From positions 25,569,001 to 25,633,000 of the forward strand of contig CM069877.1 in the NCBI GenBank assembly GCA_036172665.1: DNA of 64,000 bases, read 5' to 3'. The translations under genes were made by a program, and so were the position numbers. This stretch comes from Prosopocoilus inquinatus (lineage: Eukaryota > Arthropoda > Insecta > Coleoptera > Lucanidae). Under the pieces are notes generated by a model that saw only the letters and a list, made by a program, of their open reading frames with translations, was not told the origin of the DNA and made no database searches. Each line of letters opens with the position of its first letter. Position 1 is the first letter of the stretch. Shown here one piece after another: positions 1 through 10,135 of this stretch.

Positions 1-386
1 TATTTCCAGCTTCTGCTGCGTCCGAAAACTTTGTATCTAACATCAGAGTTACCGGAGTCCATCGAAACGTCAAATAACATGATAGATGAGTAAGGATCGA
101 TTACATACATCACAGGAACAACGCTAATGCGTGTTGTTTCATTAAAAACTATTTCCAGCTTCTGCTGCGTCCGAGAACATCGTATCTCACATCAGAGTTA
201 CTGGAGTCCATCGAAACGTCAAATAACCTGATAGATAAGTAAGGATCGATTAGATACAGCACAGGAACAACGCTAATGCGTGTTGTTTCGTTTAAAACTA
301 TTTCTAGCTTCAGCTGCGTCCGAGAACTTCGTATCTCACATCAAAGTTACTGGAGTCCATCGAAACGCCAAATAACATGATAGATG

Positions 387-406
387 AGTAAGGATCGATT
401 AGATAC
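387..406. other. Conserved box at monomer positions 89-108 (example)
   Basis: The 20-base segment agtaaggatcgattagatac changes little from monomer to monomer while the first 85 positions vary. Exceptions are scattered and few: gtgagg (for example 9331, 54048), aacgatcg (9780), aatgatcg (57478), gatgga (56587), agaaacat (1606) and acatacat in the monomers that precede the aaaacgtcg type. The palindrome atcgat lies at its centre. Uneven conservation of this sort is known where a sequence-specific protein binds a satellite, but I cannot name a factor. Confidence 0.55.
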
Positions 407-412
407 ATCACA

Positions 413-438
413 GGAACAACGCTAATGCGTGTTGTTTC
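413..438. other. Conserved imperfect dyad in the monomer (example)
   Basis: Example from the third monomer. The left arm ggaacaacgc and the right arm gcg-tg-ttgtttc flank a four-base taat loop; the right arm carries a two-base bulge and one mismatch. Where the loop-proximal base is a instead of g (aatacg) the arms shorten by one pair but the symmetry survives. The element lies at monomer positions 115-140 and is present in nearly every copy, so the array holds over 400 evenly spaced dyads. Dyads in satellites have been proposed to form cruciform or other non-B DNA at centromeres; that role here is inference. Confidence 0.7.
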
Positions 439-447
439 GTTTAAAAC

Positions 448-596
448 TATTTCCAGCTTCTGCTGCGTCCGAAAATTTCGTATCTCACATTAGAGTTACT
501 GGAGTCCATCGAAACGTCAAATAACATGATAGATGAGTAAGGATCGATTAGATACATCACAGGAACAACGCTAATACGTGTTATTTCATTTAAAAC
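448..596 (+). repeat. Representative 149-bp monomer with position map
   Basis: This monomer is used as the ruler for the array, with position 1 at the t of tatttcc. Variable positions cluster in the first 85: 4-10 (tatttcc/tattt ct/tatgtct, then agc/aac/agt), 11-19 (ttctgctg, ttcagctg, tcccgctg, ccctgttg), 24-34 (the gagaacttcg region), 43-46 (catcaaag, cattagag, catctgag, catcagcg), 52-56 (ctggag, ccggag, ctgttg, ctgaag, ctagag), 61-70 and 79-85. Positions about 89-108 and 113-126 are far more constant. The last nine bases alternate gtttaaaac, gttcaaaac, atttaaaac. A ClaI-type palindrome atcgat sits at 96-101 and a gagtc site near 55-59 in most copies. CpG occurs nine times in the consensus against about six expected from base composition. 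Confidence 0.9.
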
Positions 597-732
597 TATT
601 TCCAGCTTCAGCTGCGTCCGAGAACTTCGTATCTCACATCAAAGTTACTTGAGTCCATCGAAACGCCAAATAAGATAGTAGATAAGTAAGGATCGATTAG
701 ATACATCACATGAACAACGCTAATACGTGTTG

Positions 733-749
733 TTTCGTTCAAAACTATT
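733..749 (+). other. Weak CENP-B-box-like motif at monomer junction (example)
   Basis: The 17 bases tttcgttcaaaactatt span the junction between two monomers. Compared with the mammalian CENP-B box (yttcgttggaarcggga) 11 of 17 positions agree, including the ttcgtt start, but the cggg end of the essential core is absent (ctat). The stretch is present with small changes (gttt, gttc, attt) at every junction. The resemblance is partial and may be chance. Confidence 0.2.
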
Positions 750-894
750 TCCAGCTTCTGCTGCGTCCGAAAACTTCATATCTCACATCTGAGTTACTGG
801 AGTCCGTTGAAACGTCAAATAACATAGTAGATAAGTAAGGATCGATTAGATACTTCACAGGAACAACGCTAATTCGTGTTGTTTCGTTCAAAAC

Positions 895-1045
895 TATTTC
901 CAGCCCCTGTTGAGTTCGAGAACTTCGTATCTCACATCAGCGTTACTGGAGTCCGTTGAGACACGTCAAATAACATAGTAGATAAGTAAGGATCGACTAG
1001 ATAAATTACAGGAATAACGCTAATACGTGCTGTTTCGTTCAAAAC
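895..1045 (+). repeat. gcccctgttgag-type monomer, 151-bp left form
   Basis: This type is the easiest landmark in the array: cagcccctgttgagttcgag replaces the usual start, and gagacacgtc carries two extra bases relative to gagacgtc, making the monomer 151 bp. The 151-bp form occurs six times, at 895, 8943, 11924, 15054, 40683 and 45750, and nowhere to the right of 46 kb. It is preceded by a monomer with aattcgtg and followed, except here, by one starting tatatccagc. The next monomer type lacks a g (cttctatc) two places downstream in the other five copies. Confidence 0.9.
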
Positions 1046-1194
1046 TATTTCCAGGTTCTGCTGCATCTGAGAACTTCGTATCTCACATCAAATTTACTGG
1101 AGTCCATCGAAACGCCAAACAACATGATAGATGAGTAAGGATCGAGTAGATACATCACAGGAACAACGCTAATGCGTTTTGTTTCGTTTAAAAC
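1046..1194 (+). repeat. Chimeric monomer ending the left block
   Basis: The first third (gttctgctgcatctgag) resembles the gcgtctgag type that normally follows the gcccctg monomer, while the rest (catcaaatttactgg, then gatgag and gcgttttg) belongs to another type. It also carries ggatcgagtagatac, whose closest partners are the variants near 59565 and 59865. It marks a junction where the order of types changes from that of the copy at 8943, as expected of unequal exchange inside a monomer. Confidence 0.7.
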
Positions 1195-1790
1195 TATTTC
1201 TAGCTTCTGCTGCGTCCGAAAATTTCGTATCTCACATTAGAGTTACTGGAGTCCATCGAAACGTCAAATAACATGATAGATGAGTAAGGATCGATTAGAT
1301 ACACCACAGGAACAACGCTAATACGTGTTATTTCATTTAAAACTATTTCCAGCTTCAGCTGCGTCCGAGAACTTCGCATTTCACATCAAAGTTACTGGAG
1401 TCCATCGAAACGCCAAATAACATAGTAGATAAGTAAGGATCGATTAGATACATCACAGGAACAACGCTAATGCATGTTGTTTCATTTAAAACTATTTCCA
1501 GCTTCTGCTGCGTCGGAGAACATCGTATCTCACATCAGAGTAACTAGAGTCCATCGAAACGCCAAATAACATGATAGATGAGTAAGGATCGATTAGAAAC
1601 ATCACAGGAACAACGCTAATGCGTGTTGTTTCGTTCAAAACTATTTCCAGCTTCTGCTGCGTCCGAGAACTTCGTATCTCACATCAAAGTTACTGGAGTC
1701 CATCGAAACGCCAAATAACATGATAGATGAGTAAGGATCGATTACATACATCACAGGAACAACGCTAATACGTGTTGTTTCGTTTAAAAC

Positions 1791-1939
1791 TATTTCCAGC
1801 TTCTGCTGCGTCCGAAAACGTCGTATCTCACATCAGAGTTACTGGAGTCCATCGAAACGTCAAATAACCTCATAGATAAGTAAGGATCGATTAGATACAG
1901 CACAGGAACAACGCTAATGCGTGTTGTTTCGTTTAAAAC
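1791..1939 (+). repeat. aaaacgtcg-type monomer, an HOR anchor
   Basis: This type has gaaaacgtcg at positions 24-33 and acctcatagataag at 77-90, and it follows a monomer with gattacatac. I find it at 1791, 5069, 16545, 18035, 23101, 25336, 26826, 31892, 34127, 42025, 47092 and 51129. Intervals in monomers are 22, 77, 10, 34, 15, 10, 34, 15, 53, 34 and 27. The run 10-34-15-10-34-15 directly exposes a tandem 59-monomer unit. The copy at 5069 has cattgataag in place of catagataag. Confidence 0.9.
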
Positions 1940-3429
1940 TATTTCTAGCTTCAGCTGCGTCCGAGAACTTCGTATCTCACATCAAAGTTACTGGAGTCCA
2001 TCGAAACGCCAAATAACATGACAGATGAGTAAGGATCGATTAGATACATCACAGGAGCAACGCTAATGCGTGTTGTTTCGTTTAAAACTATTTCCAACTT
2101 CTGCTGCGTCCGAAAATTTCTTATCTCACATTAGAGTTACTGGAGTCCATCGAAACGTCAAATAACATGATAGATGAGTAAGGATCGATTAGATACATCA
2201 CAGGAACAACGCTAATACGTGTTATTTCATTTAAAACTATTTCCAGCTTCAGCTGCGTCCGAGAACTTCGTATCTCACATCAAAGTTACTGAAGTCCATC
2301 GAAACGCCAAATAACATAGTAGATAAGTAAGGATCGATTAGATACATCACAGGAACAACGCTAATACGTGTTGTTTCGTTCAAAACTATTTCCAGCTTCT
2401 GCTGCGTCCGAAAACTTTGTATCTCACATCAGAGTTACCGGAGTCCATCCAAACGCCAAATAACATTATAAATGAGTAAGGATCGATTAGATACATCACA
2501 GGAACAACGCTAATGCGTGTTGTTTCGTTTAAAACTATTTCCAGTTTCTGCTGCGTCCGAAAACTTCATACCTCACATCTGAGTTACTGTTGTCCATTGA
2601 AACGTCAAATAACATGATAGATGAGTAAGGATCGATTAGATACATCACAGGAACAACGCTAATGCGTGTTGTTTCGTTTAAAACTATTTCTAGCTTCAGC
2701 TGCGTCCGAGAACTTCGTATCTCACATCAAAGTTACTGGAGTCCATCGAAACGTCAAATAACATGACAGATGAGTAAGGATCGATTAGATACATCACAGG
2801 AACAACGCTAATGCGTGTTGTTTCGTTTAAAACTATTTCCAACTTCTGCTGCGTCCGAAAATTTCGTATCTCACATTAGAGTTACTGGAGTCCATCGAAA
2901 CGTCAAATAACATGATAGATGAGTAAGGATCGATTAGATACATCACAGGAACAACGCTAATACGTGTTATTTCATTTAAAACTATTTCCAGCTTCAGCTG
3001 CGTCCGAGAACTTCGTATCTCACATCAAAGTTACTGAAGTCCATCGAAACGCCAAATAACATAGTAGATAAGTAAGGATCGATTAGATACATCACAGGAA
3101 CAACGCTAATACGTGTTGTTTCGTTCAAAACTATTTCCAGCTTCTGCTGCGTCCGAAAACTTTGTATCTTACATCAGAGTTACCGGAGTCCATCCAAACG
3201 CCAAATAACATTATAAATGAGTAAGGATCGATTAGATACATCACAGGAAGAACGCTAATGCGTGTTGTTTCGTTTAAAACTATTTCCAGTTTCTGCTGCG
3301 TCCGAAAACTTCATACCTCACATCTGAGTTACTGTTGTCCGTTGAAACGTCAAATAACATGATAGATGAGTAAGGATCGATTAGATACATCACAGGAACA
3401 ACGCTAATGCGTTTTGTTTCGTTTAAAAC
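1940..3429. repeat. Two copies of the 5-monomer (745-bp) HOR
   Basis: Five types follow in order: tctagcttcag with catcaaag (1940), ccaacttctg with cattag (2089), cagcttcag with actgaagtcc (2238), cttctgctg with actttg and accgg (2387), and agtttctgctg with tcatacc and actgttg (2536). The same order repeats from 2685 to 3429, exactly 745 bp on. The second round has small changes, including tcgtatc for tcttatc, tatcttac for tatctcac and caggaagaac. This cycle is reused many times in the array and is the smallest HOR I can define. Confidence 0.85.
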
Positions 3430-4174
3430 TATTTCTAGCTTCTGCTGCGTCCGAAAATTTCGTATCTCACATTAGAGTTACTGGAGTCCATCGAAACGTC
3501 AAATAACATGATAGATGAGTAAGGATCGATTAGATACATCACAGGAACAACGCTAATACGTGTTGTTTCGTTCAAAACTATTTCCAGCTTCTGCTGCGTC
3601 CGAAAACTTTGTATCTAACATCAGAGTTACCGGAGTCCATCCAAACGTCAAATAACATGATAGATGAGTAAGGATCGATTAGATACATCACAGGAACAAC
3701 GCTAATGCGTGTTGTTTCATTTAAAACTATTTCCAGCTCCCGCTGCGTCCAAAAACTTCGTATCTCACATCAGAGTTACTAGAGTCCATCGAAACGTCAA
3801 ATAACATGATAGATAAGTAAGGATCGATTAGATACAGCACAGGAACAACGCTAATGCGTGTTGTTTCGTTTAAAACTATTTCCAGCTTCAGCTGCGTCCG
3901 AGAACTTCGTATCTCACATCAAGGTTATTGGAGTCCATCGAAACGCCAAATAACATGATAGATGAGTAAGGATCGATTAGATACATCACAGGAACAACGC
4001 TAATGCGTGTTGTTTCGTTTAAAACTATTTCTAGCTTCAGCTGCGTCCGAGAACTTCGTATCTCACATCAAAGTTACTGGAGTCCATCGAAACGCCAAAT
4101 AACATGATAGATGAGTAAGGATCGATTAGATACATCACAGGAACAACGCTAATGCGTGTTGTTTCGTTTAAAAC

Positions 4175-5068
4175 TATTTCCAACTTCTGCTGCGTCCGAG
4201 AACTTCGTATCTCACATCAAAGTTACTGGAGTCCATCGAAACGCCAAATAACATACTAGATAAGTAAGGATCGATTAGATACATCACAGGAACAACGCTA
4301 ATACGTGTTGTTTCGTTCTAAACTATTTCCAGCTTCTGCTGCGTCCGAAAACTTTGTATCTCACATCAGAGTTACCGGAGTCCATCCAAACGCCAAATAA
4401 CATTATAGATGAGTAAGGATCGATTAGATACATCACAGGAACAACGCTAATGCGTGTTGTTTCGTTTAAAACTATTTCCAGTTTCTGCTGCGTCCGAAAA
4501 CTTCATATCTCACATCTGAGTTACTGTTGTCCGTTGAAACGTCAAATAACATGATAGATGAGTAAGGATCGATTAGAAACATCACAGGAACAACGCTAAT
4601 GCGTGTTGTTTCGTTTAAAACTATTTCCAACTTCTGCTGCGTCCGAGAACTTCGTATCTCACATCAAAGTTACTGGAGTCCATCGAAACGCCAAATAACA
4701 TACTAGATAAGTAAGGATCGATTAGATACATCACAGGAACAACGCTAATACGTGTTGTTTCGTTCTAAACTATTTCCAGCTTCTGCTGCGTCCGAAAACT
4801 TTGTATCTCACATCAGAGTTACCGGAGTCCATCCAAACGCCAAATAACATTATAGATGAGTAAGGATCGATTAGATACATCACAGGAACAACGCTAATGC
4901 GTGTTGTTTCGTTTAAAACTATTTCCAGTTTCTGCTGCGTCCGAAAACTTCATATCTCACATCTGAGTTACTGGAGTCCATCGAAACGCCAAATAACATG
5001 ATAGATGAGTAAGGATCGATTACATACATCACAGGAACAACGCTAATACGTGTTGTTTCGTTTAAAAC
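4175..5068. repeat. Tandem 3-monomer (447-bp) duplication
   Basis: Three monomers starting at 4175 (ccaacttctg with catactagataag and gttctaaac), 4324 (actttg, tatagatgag) and 4473 (tcatatc, ctgttg) are repeated at 4622, 4771 and 4920, 447 bp on. The second round ends in a chimera at 4920-5068. A single further round of the first three types occurs near 50534-50980. The gttctaaac ending is seen only in these copies. Confidence 0.8.
4920..5068 (+). repeat. Chimeric monomer before an aaaacgtcg monomer
   Basis: The first half (agtttctgctg, tcatatctcacatctgag) is the type that normally continues with actgttgtccgttg, but the second half reads actggagtccatcgaaacgc and gattacatac, as in the monomers that precede the aaaacgtcg type. 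The switch lies near monomer positions 50-55. Confidence 0.75.
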
Positions 5069-6856
5069 TATTTCCAGCTTCTGCTGCGTCCGAAAACGTC
5101 GTATCTCACATCAGAGTTACTGGAGTCCATCGAAACGTCAAATAACCTCATTGATAAGTAAGGATCGATTAGATACAGCACAGGAACAACGCTAATGCGT
5201 GTTGTTTCGTTTAAAACTATTTCTAGCTTCAGCTGCGTCCGAGAACTTCGTATCTCACATCAAAGTTACTGGAGTCCATCGAAACGCCAAATAACATGAC
5301 AGATGAGTAAGGATCGATTAGATACATCACAGGAACAACGCTAATGCGTGTTGTTTCGTTTAAAACTATTTCCAACTTCTGCTGCGTCGGAAAATTTCTT
5401 ATCTCACATTAGAGTTACTGGAGTCCATCGAAACGTCAAATAACATGATAGATGAGTAAGGATCGATTAGATACATCACAGGAACAACGCTAATACGTGT
5501 TATTTCATTTAAAACTATTTCCAGCTTCAGCTGCGTCCGAGAAATTCGTATCTCACATCAAAGTTACTGAAGTCCATCGAAACGCCAAATAACATAGTAG
5601 ATAAGTAAGGATCGATTAGATACATCACAGGAACAACGCTAATACGTGTTGTTTCGTTCAAAACTATTTCCAGCTTCTGCTGCGTCCGAAAACTTTGTAT
5701 CTCACATCAGAGTTACCGGAGTCCATCCAAACGCCAAATAACATTATAAATGAGTAAGGATCGATTAGATACATCACAGGAACAACGCTAATGCGTGTTG
5801 TTTCGTTTAAAACTATTTCCAGTTTCTGCTGCGTCCGAAAACTTCATACCTCACATCTGAGTTACTGTTGTCCGTTGAAACGTCAAATAACATGATAGAT
5901 GAGTAAGGATCGACTAGATACATCACAGGAACAACGCTAATGCGTGTTGTTTCGTTTAAAACTATGTCTAGCTTCAGCTGCGTCCGAGAACTTCGTATCT
6001 CACATCAAAGTTACTGGAGTCCATCGAAACGTCAAATAACATGACAGATGAGTAAGGATCGATTAGATACATCACAGGAACAACGCTAATGCGTGTTGTT
6101 TCGTTTAATACTATTTCCAACTTCTGCTGCGTCCGAAAATTTCGTATCTCACATTAGAGTTACTGGAGTCCATCGAAACGTCAAATAACATGATAGATGA
6201 GTAAGGATCGATTAGATACATCACAGGAACAACGCTAATACGTGTTGTTTCATTTAAAACTATTTCCAGCTTCTGCTGCGTCCGAGAACATCGTATCTCA
6301 CATCAGAGTTACTGGAGTCCATCGAAACGTCAAATAACCTGATAGATAAGTAAGGATCGATTAGATACAGCACAGGAACAACGCTAATGCGTGTTGTTTC
6401 GTTTAAAACTATTTCCAGCTTCTGCTGCGTCCGAAAATTTCGTATCTCACATTAGAGTTACTGGAGTCCATCGAAAGGTCAAATAACACGATAGATAAGT
6501 AAGGATCGATTAGATACATCACAGGAACAACGCTGATACGTGTTGTTTCGTTCAAAACTATTTCCAGCTTCTGCTGCGTCCGAAAACTTTGTATCTCACA
6601 TCAGAGTTACCGGAGTCAATCCAAACGTCAAATAACATGATAGATGAGTAAGGATCGATTAGATACATCACAGGAACAACGCTAATGCGTGTTGTTTCAT
6701 TTAAAACTATTTCCAGCTCCCGCTGCGTCCAAAAACTTCGTATCTCACATCAGAGTTACTAGAGTCCATCCAAACGCCAAATAACATTATAAATGAGTAA
6801 GGATCGATTAGATACATCACAGGAACAACGCTAATGCGTGTTGTTTCGTTTAAAAC

Positions 6857-7005
6857 TATTTCCAGTTTCTGCTGCGTCCGAGAACTTTGTATCTTACATC
6901 AGAGTTACCGGAGTCCATCCAAACGCCAAATAACATTATAAATGAGTAAGGATCGATTAGATACATCACAGGAAGAACGCTAATGCGTGTTGTTTCGTTT
7001 AAAAC
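6857..7005 (+). repeat. Chimeric monomer
   Basis: The monomer begins agtttctgctgcg, the start of the tcatacc type, but continues gagaactttgtatcttac and accgg, which belong to the actttg type. The switch lies within about monomer positions 20-30. A variant with the same gagaactttg but a normal start occurs at 7602-7750. Confidence 0.7.
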
Positions 7006-9242
7006 TATTTCCAGTTTCTGCTGCGTCCGAAAACTTCATACCTCACATCTGAGATACTGTTGTCCGTTGAAACGTCAAATAACATGATAGATGAGTAAGG
7101 ATCGATTAGATACATCACAGGAACAACGCTAATGCGTGTTGTTTCGTTTAAAACTATTTCTAGCTTCAGCTGCGTCCGAGAACTTCGTATCTCACATCAA
7201 AGTTACTGGAGTCCATCGAAACGTCAAATAACATGACAGATGAGTAAGGATCGATTAGATACATCACAGGAACAACGCTAATGCGTGTTGTTTCGTTTAA
7301 AACTATTTCCAACTTCTGCTGCGTCCGAAAATTTCGTATCTCACATTAGAGTTACTGGAGTCCATCGAAACGTCAAATAACATGATAGATGAGTAAGGAT
7401 CGATTAGATACATCACAGGAACAACGCTAATACGTGTTATTTCATTTAAAACTATTTCCAGCTTCAGCTGCGTCCGAGAACTTCTTATCTCACATCAAAG
7501 TTACTGAAGTCCATCGAAACGCCAAATAACATAGTAGATAAGTAAGGATCGATTAGATACATCACAGGAACAACGCTAATACGTGTTGTTTCGTTCAAAA
7601 CTATTTCCAGCTTCTGCTGCGTCCGAGAACTTTGTATCTTACATCAGAGTTACCGGAGTCCATCCAAACGCCAAATAACATTATAAATGAGTAAGGATCG
7701 ATTAGATACATCACAGGAAGAACGCTAATGCGTGTTGTTTCGTTTAAAACTATTTCCAGTTTCTGCTGCGTCCGAAAACTTCATACCTCACATCTGAGTT
7801 ACTGTTGTCCGTTGAAACGTCAAATAACATGATAGATGAGTAAGGATCGATTAGATACATCACAGGAACAACGCTAATGCGTTTTGTTTCGTTTAAAACT
7901 ATTTCTAGCTTCTGCTGCGTCCGAAAATTTCGTATCTCACATTAGAGTTACTGGAGTCCATCGAAACGTCAAATAACATGATAGATGAGTAAGGATCGAT
8001 TAGATACATCACAGGAACAACGCTAATACGTGTTGTTTCGTTCAAAACTATTTCCAGCTTCTGCTGCGTCCGAAAACTTTGTATCTAACATCAGAGTTAC
8101 CGGAGTCCATCGAAACGTCAAATAACATGATAGATGAGTAAGGATCGATTACATACATCACAGGAACAACGCTAATGCGTGTTGTTTCATTTAAAACTAT
8201 TTCCAGCTTCTGCTGCGTCCGAGAACATCGTATCTCACATCAGAGTTACTGGAGTACATCGAAACGTCAAATAACCTGATAGATAAGTAAGGATCGATTA
8301 GATACAGCACAGGAACATCGCTAATGCGTGTTGTTTCGTTTAAAACTATTTCTAGCTTCAGCTGCGTCCGAGAACTTCGTATCTCACATCAAAGTTACTG
8401 GAGTCCATCGAAACGCCAAATAACATGATAGATGAGTAAGGATCGATTAGATACATCACAGGAACAACGCTAATGCGTGTTGTTTCGTTTAAAACTATTT
8501 CCAGCTTCTGCTGCATCCGAAAATTTCGTATCTCACATTAGAGTTACTGGAGTCCATCGAAACGTCAAATAACATGATAGATGAGTAAGGATCGATTAGA
8601 TACATCACAGGAACAACGCTAATACGTGTTATTTCATTTAAAACTATTTCCAGCTTCAGCTGCGTCCGAGAACTTCGTGTCTCACATCAAAGTTACTGGA
8701 GTCCATCGAAACGCCAAATAAGATAGTAGATAAGTAAGGATCGATTAGATACATCACAGGAACAACGCTAATACGTGTTGTTTCGTTCAAAACTATTTCC
8801 AGCTTCTGCTGCGTCCGAAAACTTCATATCTCACATCTGAGTTACTGGAGTCCGTTGAAACGTCAAATAACATAGTAGATAAGTAAGGATCGATTAGATA
8901 CTTCACAGGAACAACGCTAATTCGTGTTGTTTCGTTCAAAACTATTTCCAGCCCCTGTTGAGTTCGAGAACTTCGTATCTCACATCAGCGTTACTGGAGT
9001 CCGTTGAGACACGTCAAATAACATAGTAGATAAGTAAGGATCGACTAGATAAATTACAGGAATAACGCTAATACGTGCTGTTTCGTTCAAAACTATATCC
9101 AGCTTCTGCTGCGTCTGAGAACTTCGTATCTCACATCAGCGTTACTGGAGTCCGTTCAAACGTCAAATAACATAATAGATAAGTAAGGATCGATTAGATA
9201 CATCACAGGAACAACGCTAATACGTGTTGTTTCGTTCAAAAC

Positions 9243-9390
9243 TATTTCCAGCTTCTGCTGAGTCCTAGAACTTCTATCTCACATCAGAGTTACTGGAGTG
9301 CGTTGAAACGCCAAATAACATGATAGATGAGTGAGGATCGATTAGATACATCACAGGAACAACGCTAATACGTGTTGTTTCGTTCAAAAC
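9243..9390 (+). repeat. 148-bp monomer with one-base deletion (cttctatc)
   Basis: The usual acttcgtatctcac reads acttctatctcac here, making the monomer 148 bp; it also has gctgagtcctag and gagtgcgttg. I find the allele six times: the cttctatc motif is at 9271, 12252, 15382, 41011, 46078 and 49966. Monomers of the same type with intact length (gctgagtccgag, cttcgtatc) occur only from about 53.9 kb rightward. Confidence 0.88.
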
Positions 9391-9986
9391 TATTTCCAGC
9401 TTCTGCTGCGTCCGAAAACTTTGTATCTCACATCAGAGTTACCGGAGTCCATCCAAACGTCAAATAACATGATAGATGAGAAAGGATCGATTAGATACAT
9501 CACAGGAACAACGCTAATGCGTGTTGTTTCATTTAAAACTATTTCCAGCTCCCGCTGCGTCCAAAAACTTCGTATCTCACATCAGAGTTACTAGAGTCCA
9601 TCGAAACGTCAAATAACATGATAGATAAGTAAGGATCGATTAGATACAGCACAGGAACAACGCTAATGCGTGTTGTTTCGTTTAAAACTATTTCCAGCTT
9701 CAGCTGCGTCCGAGAACTTCGTATCTCACATCAAAGTTATTGGAGTCCATCGAAACGCCAAATAACATGATAGATGAGTAACGATCGATTAGATACATCA
9801 CAGGAACAACGCTAATGCGTGTTGTTTCGTTTAAAACTATTTCTAGCTTCAGCTGCGTCCGAGAACTTCGTATCTCACATCAAAGTTACTGGAGTCCATC
9901 GAAACGCCAAATTACATGATAGATGAGTAAGGATCGATTAGATACATCACAGGAACAACGCTAATGCGTGTTGTTTCGTTTAAAAC

Positions 9987-10135
9987 TATTTCCAACTTCT
10001 GCTGCGTCCGAGAACTTCGTATCTCACATCAGCGTTACTGGAGTCCGTTCAAACGCCAAATAACATAGTAGATAAGTAAGGATCGATTAGATACATCACA
10101 GGAACAACGCTAATGCATGTTGTTTCATTTAAAAC
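9987..10135 (+). repeat. Chimeric monomer before the taatgcatg monomer
   Basis: It starts ccaacttctgctg as in the ccaac types but continues catcagcgttactgg and gttcaaacgcc, bases characteristic of the type that follows the gcccctg monomer, then agtagataag. It recurs in L2 and L3 near 12968 and 16098, so the fusion is older than those duplications. Confidence 0.7.

Larger units (their letters stand above)
1..1045. repeat. Seven-monomer block repeated at 8049
   Basis: Monomers 1-7 of the window reappear in the same order from 8049, 8,048 bp (54 monomers plus 2) away. Shared landmarks are the tatctaac monomer at 1, the gattacatac lead, the gagaacatcg monomer, the aataagatag monomer and the gcccctgttgag monomer at 895 with its extra two bases. 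The copies differ by scattered substitutions, for example attaaaaac against atttaaaac in monomer 1, acttgagtcc against actggagtcc near 649, and catgaac against caggaac near 709. The match ends at 1045, where the copy at 8943 continues into tatatccagc but this one enters a chimeric monomer. Confidence 0.85.

Noticed and set aside
62..141. Inverted pair cgaaac (monomer 63-68) and gtttcg (136-141)
   Set aside because: Six bases of complementarity about 70 bp apart is expected by chance and gives no stable structure.
413..438. Rho-independent terminator or tRNA-like hairpin
   Set aside because: The stem is imperfect and AT-rich with no U-tract, and it recurs in every monomer without adjacent genes. 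No tRNA or rRNA features were seen.
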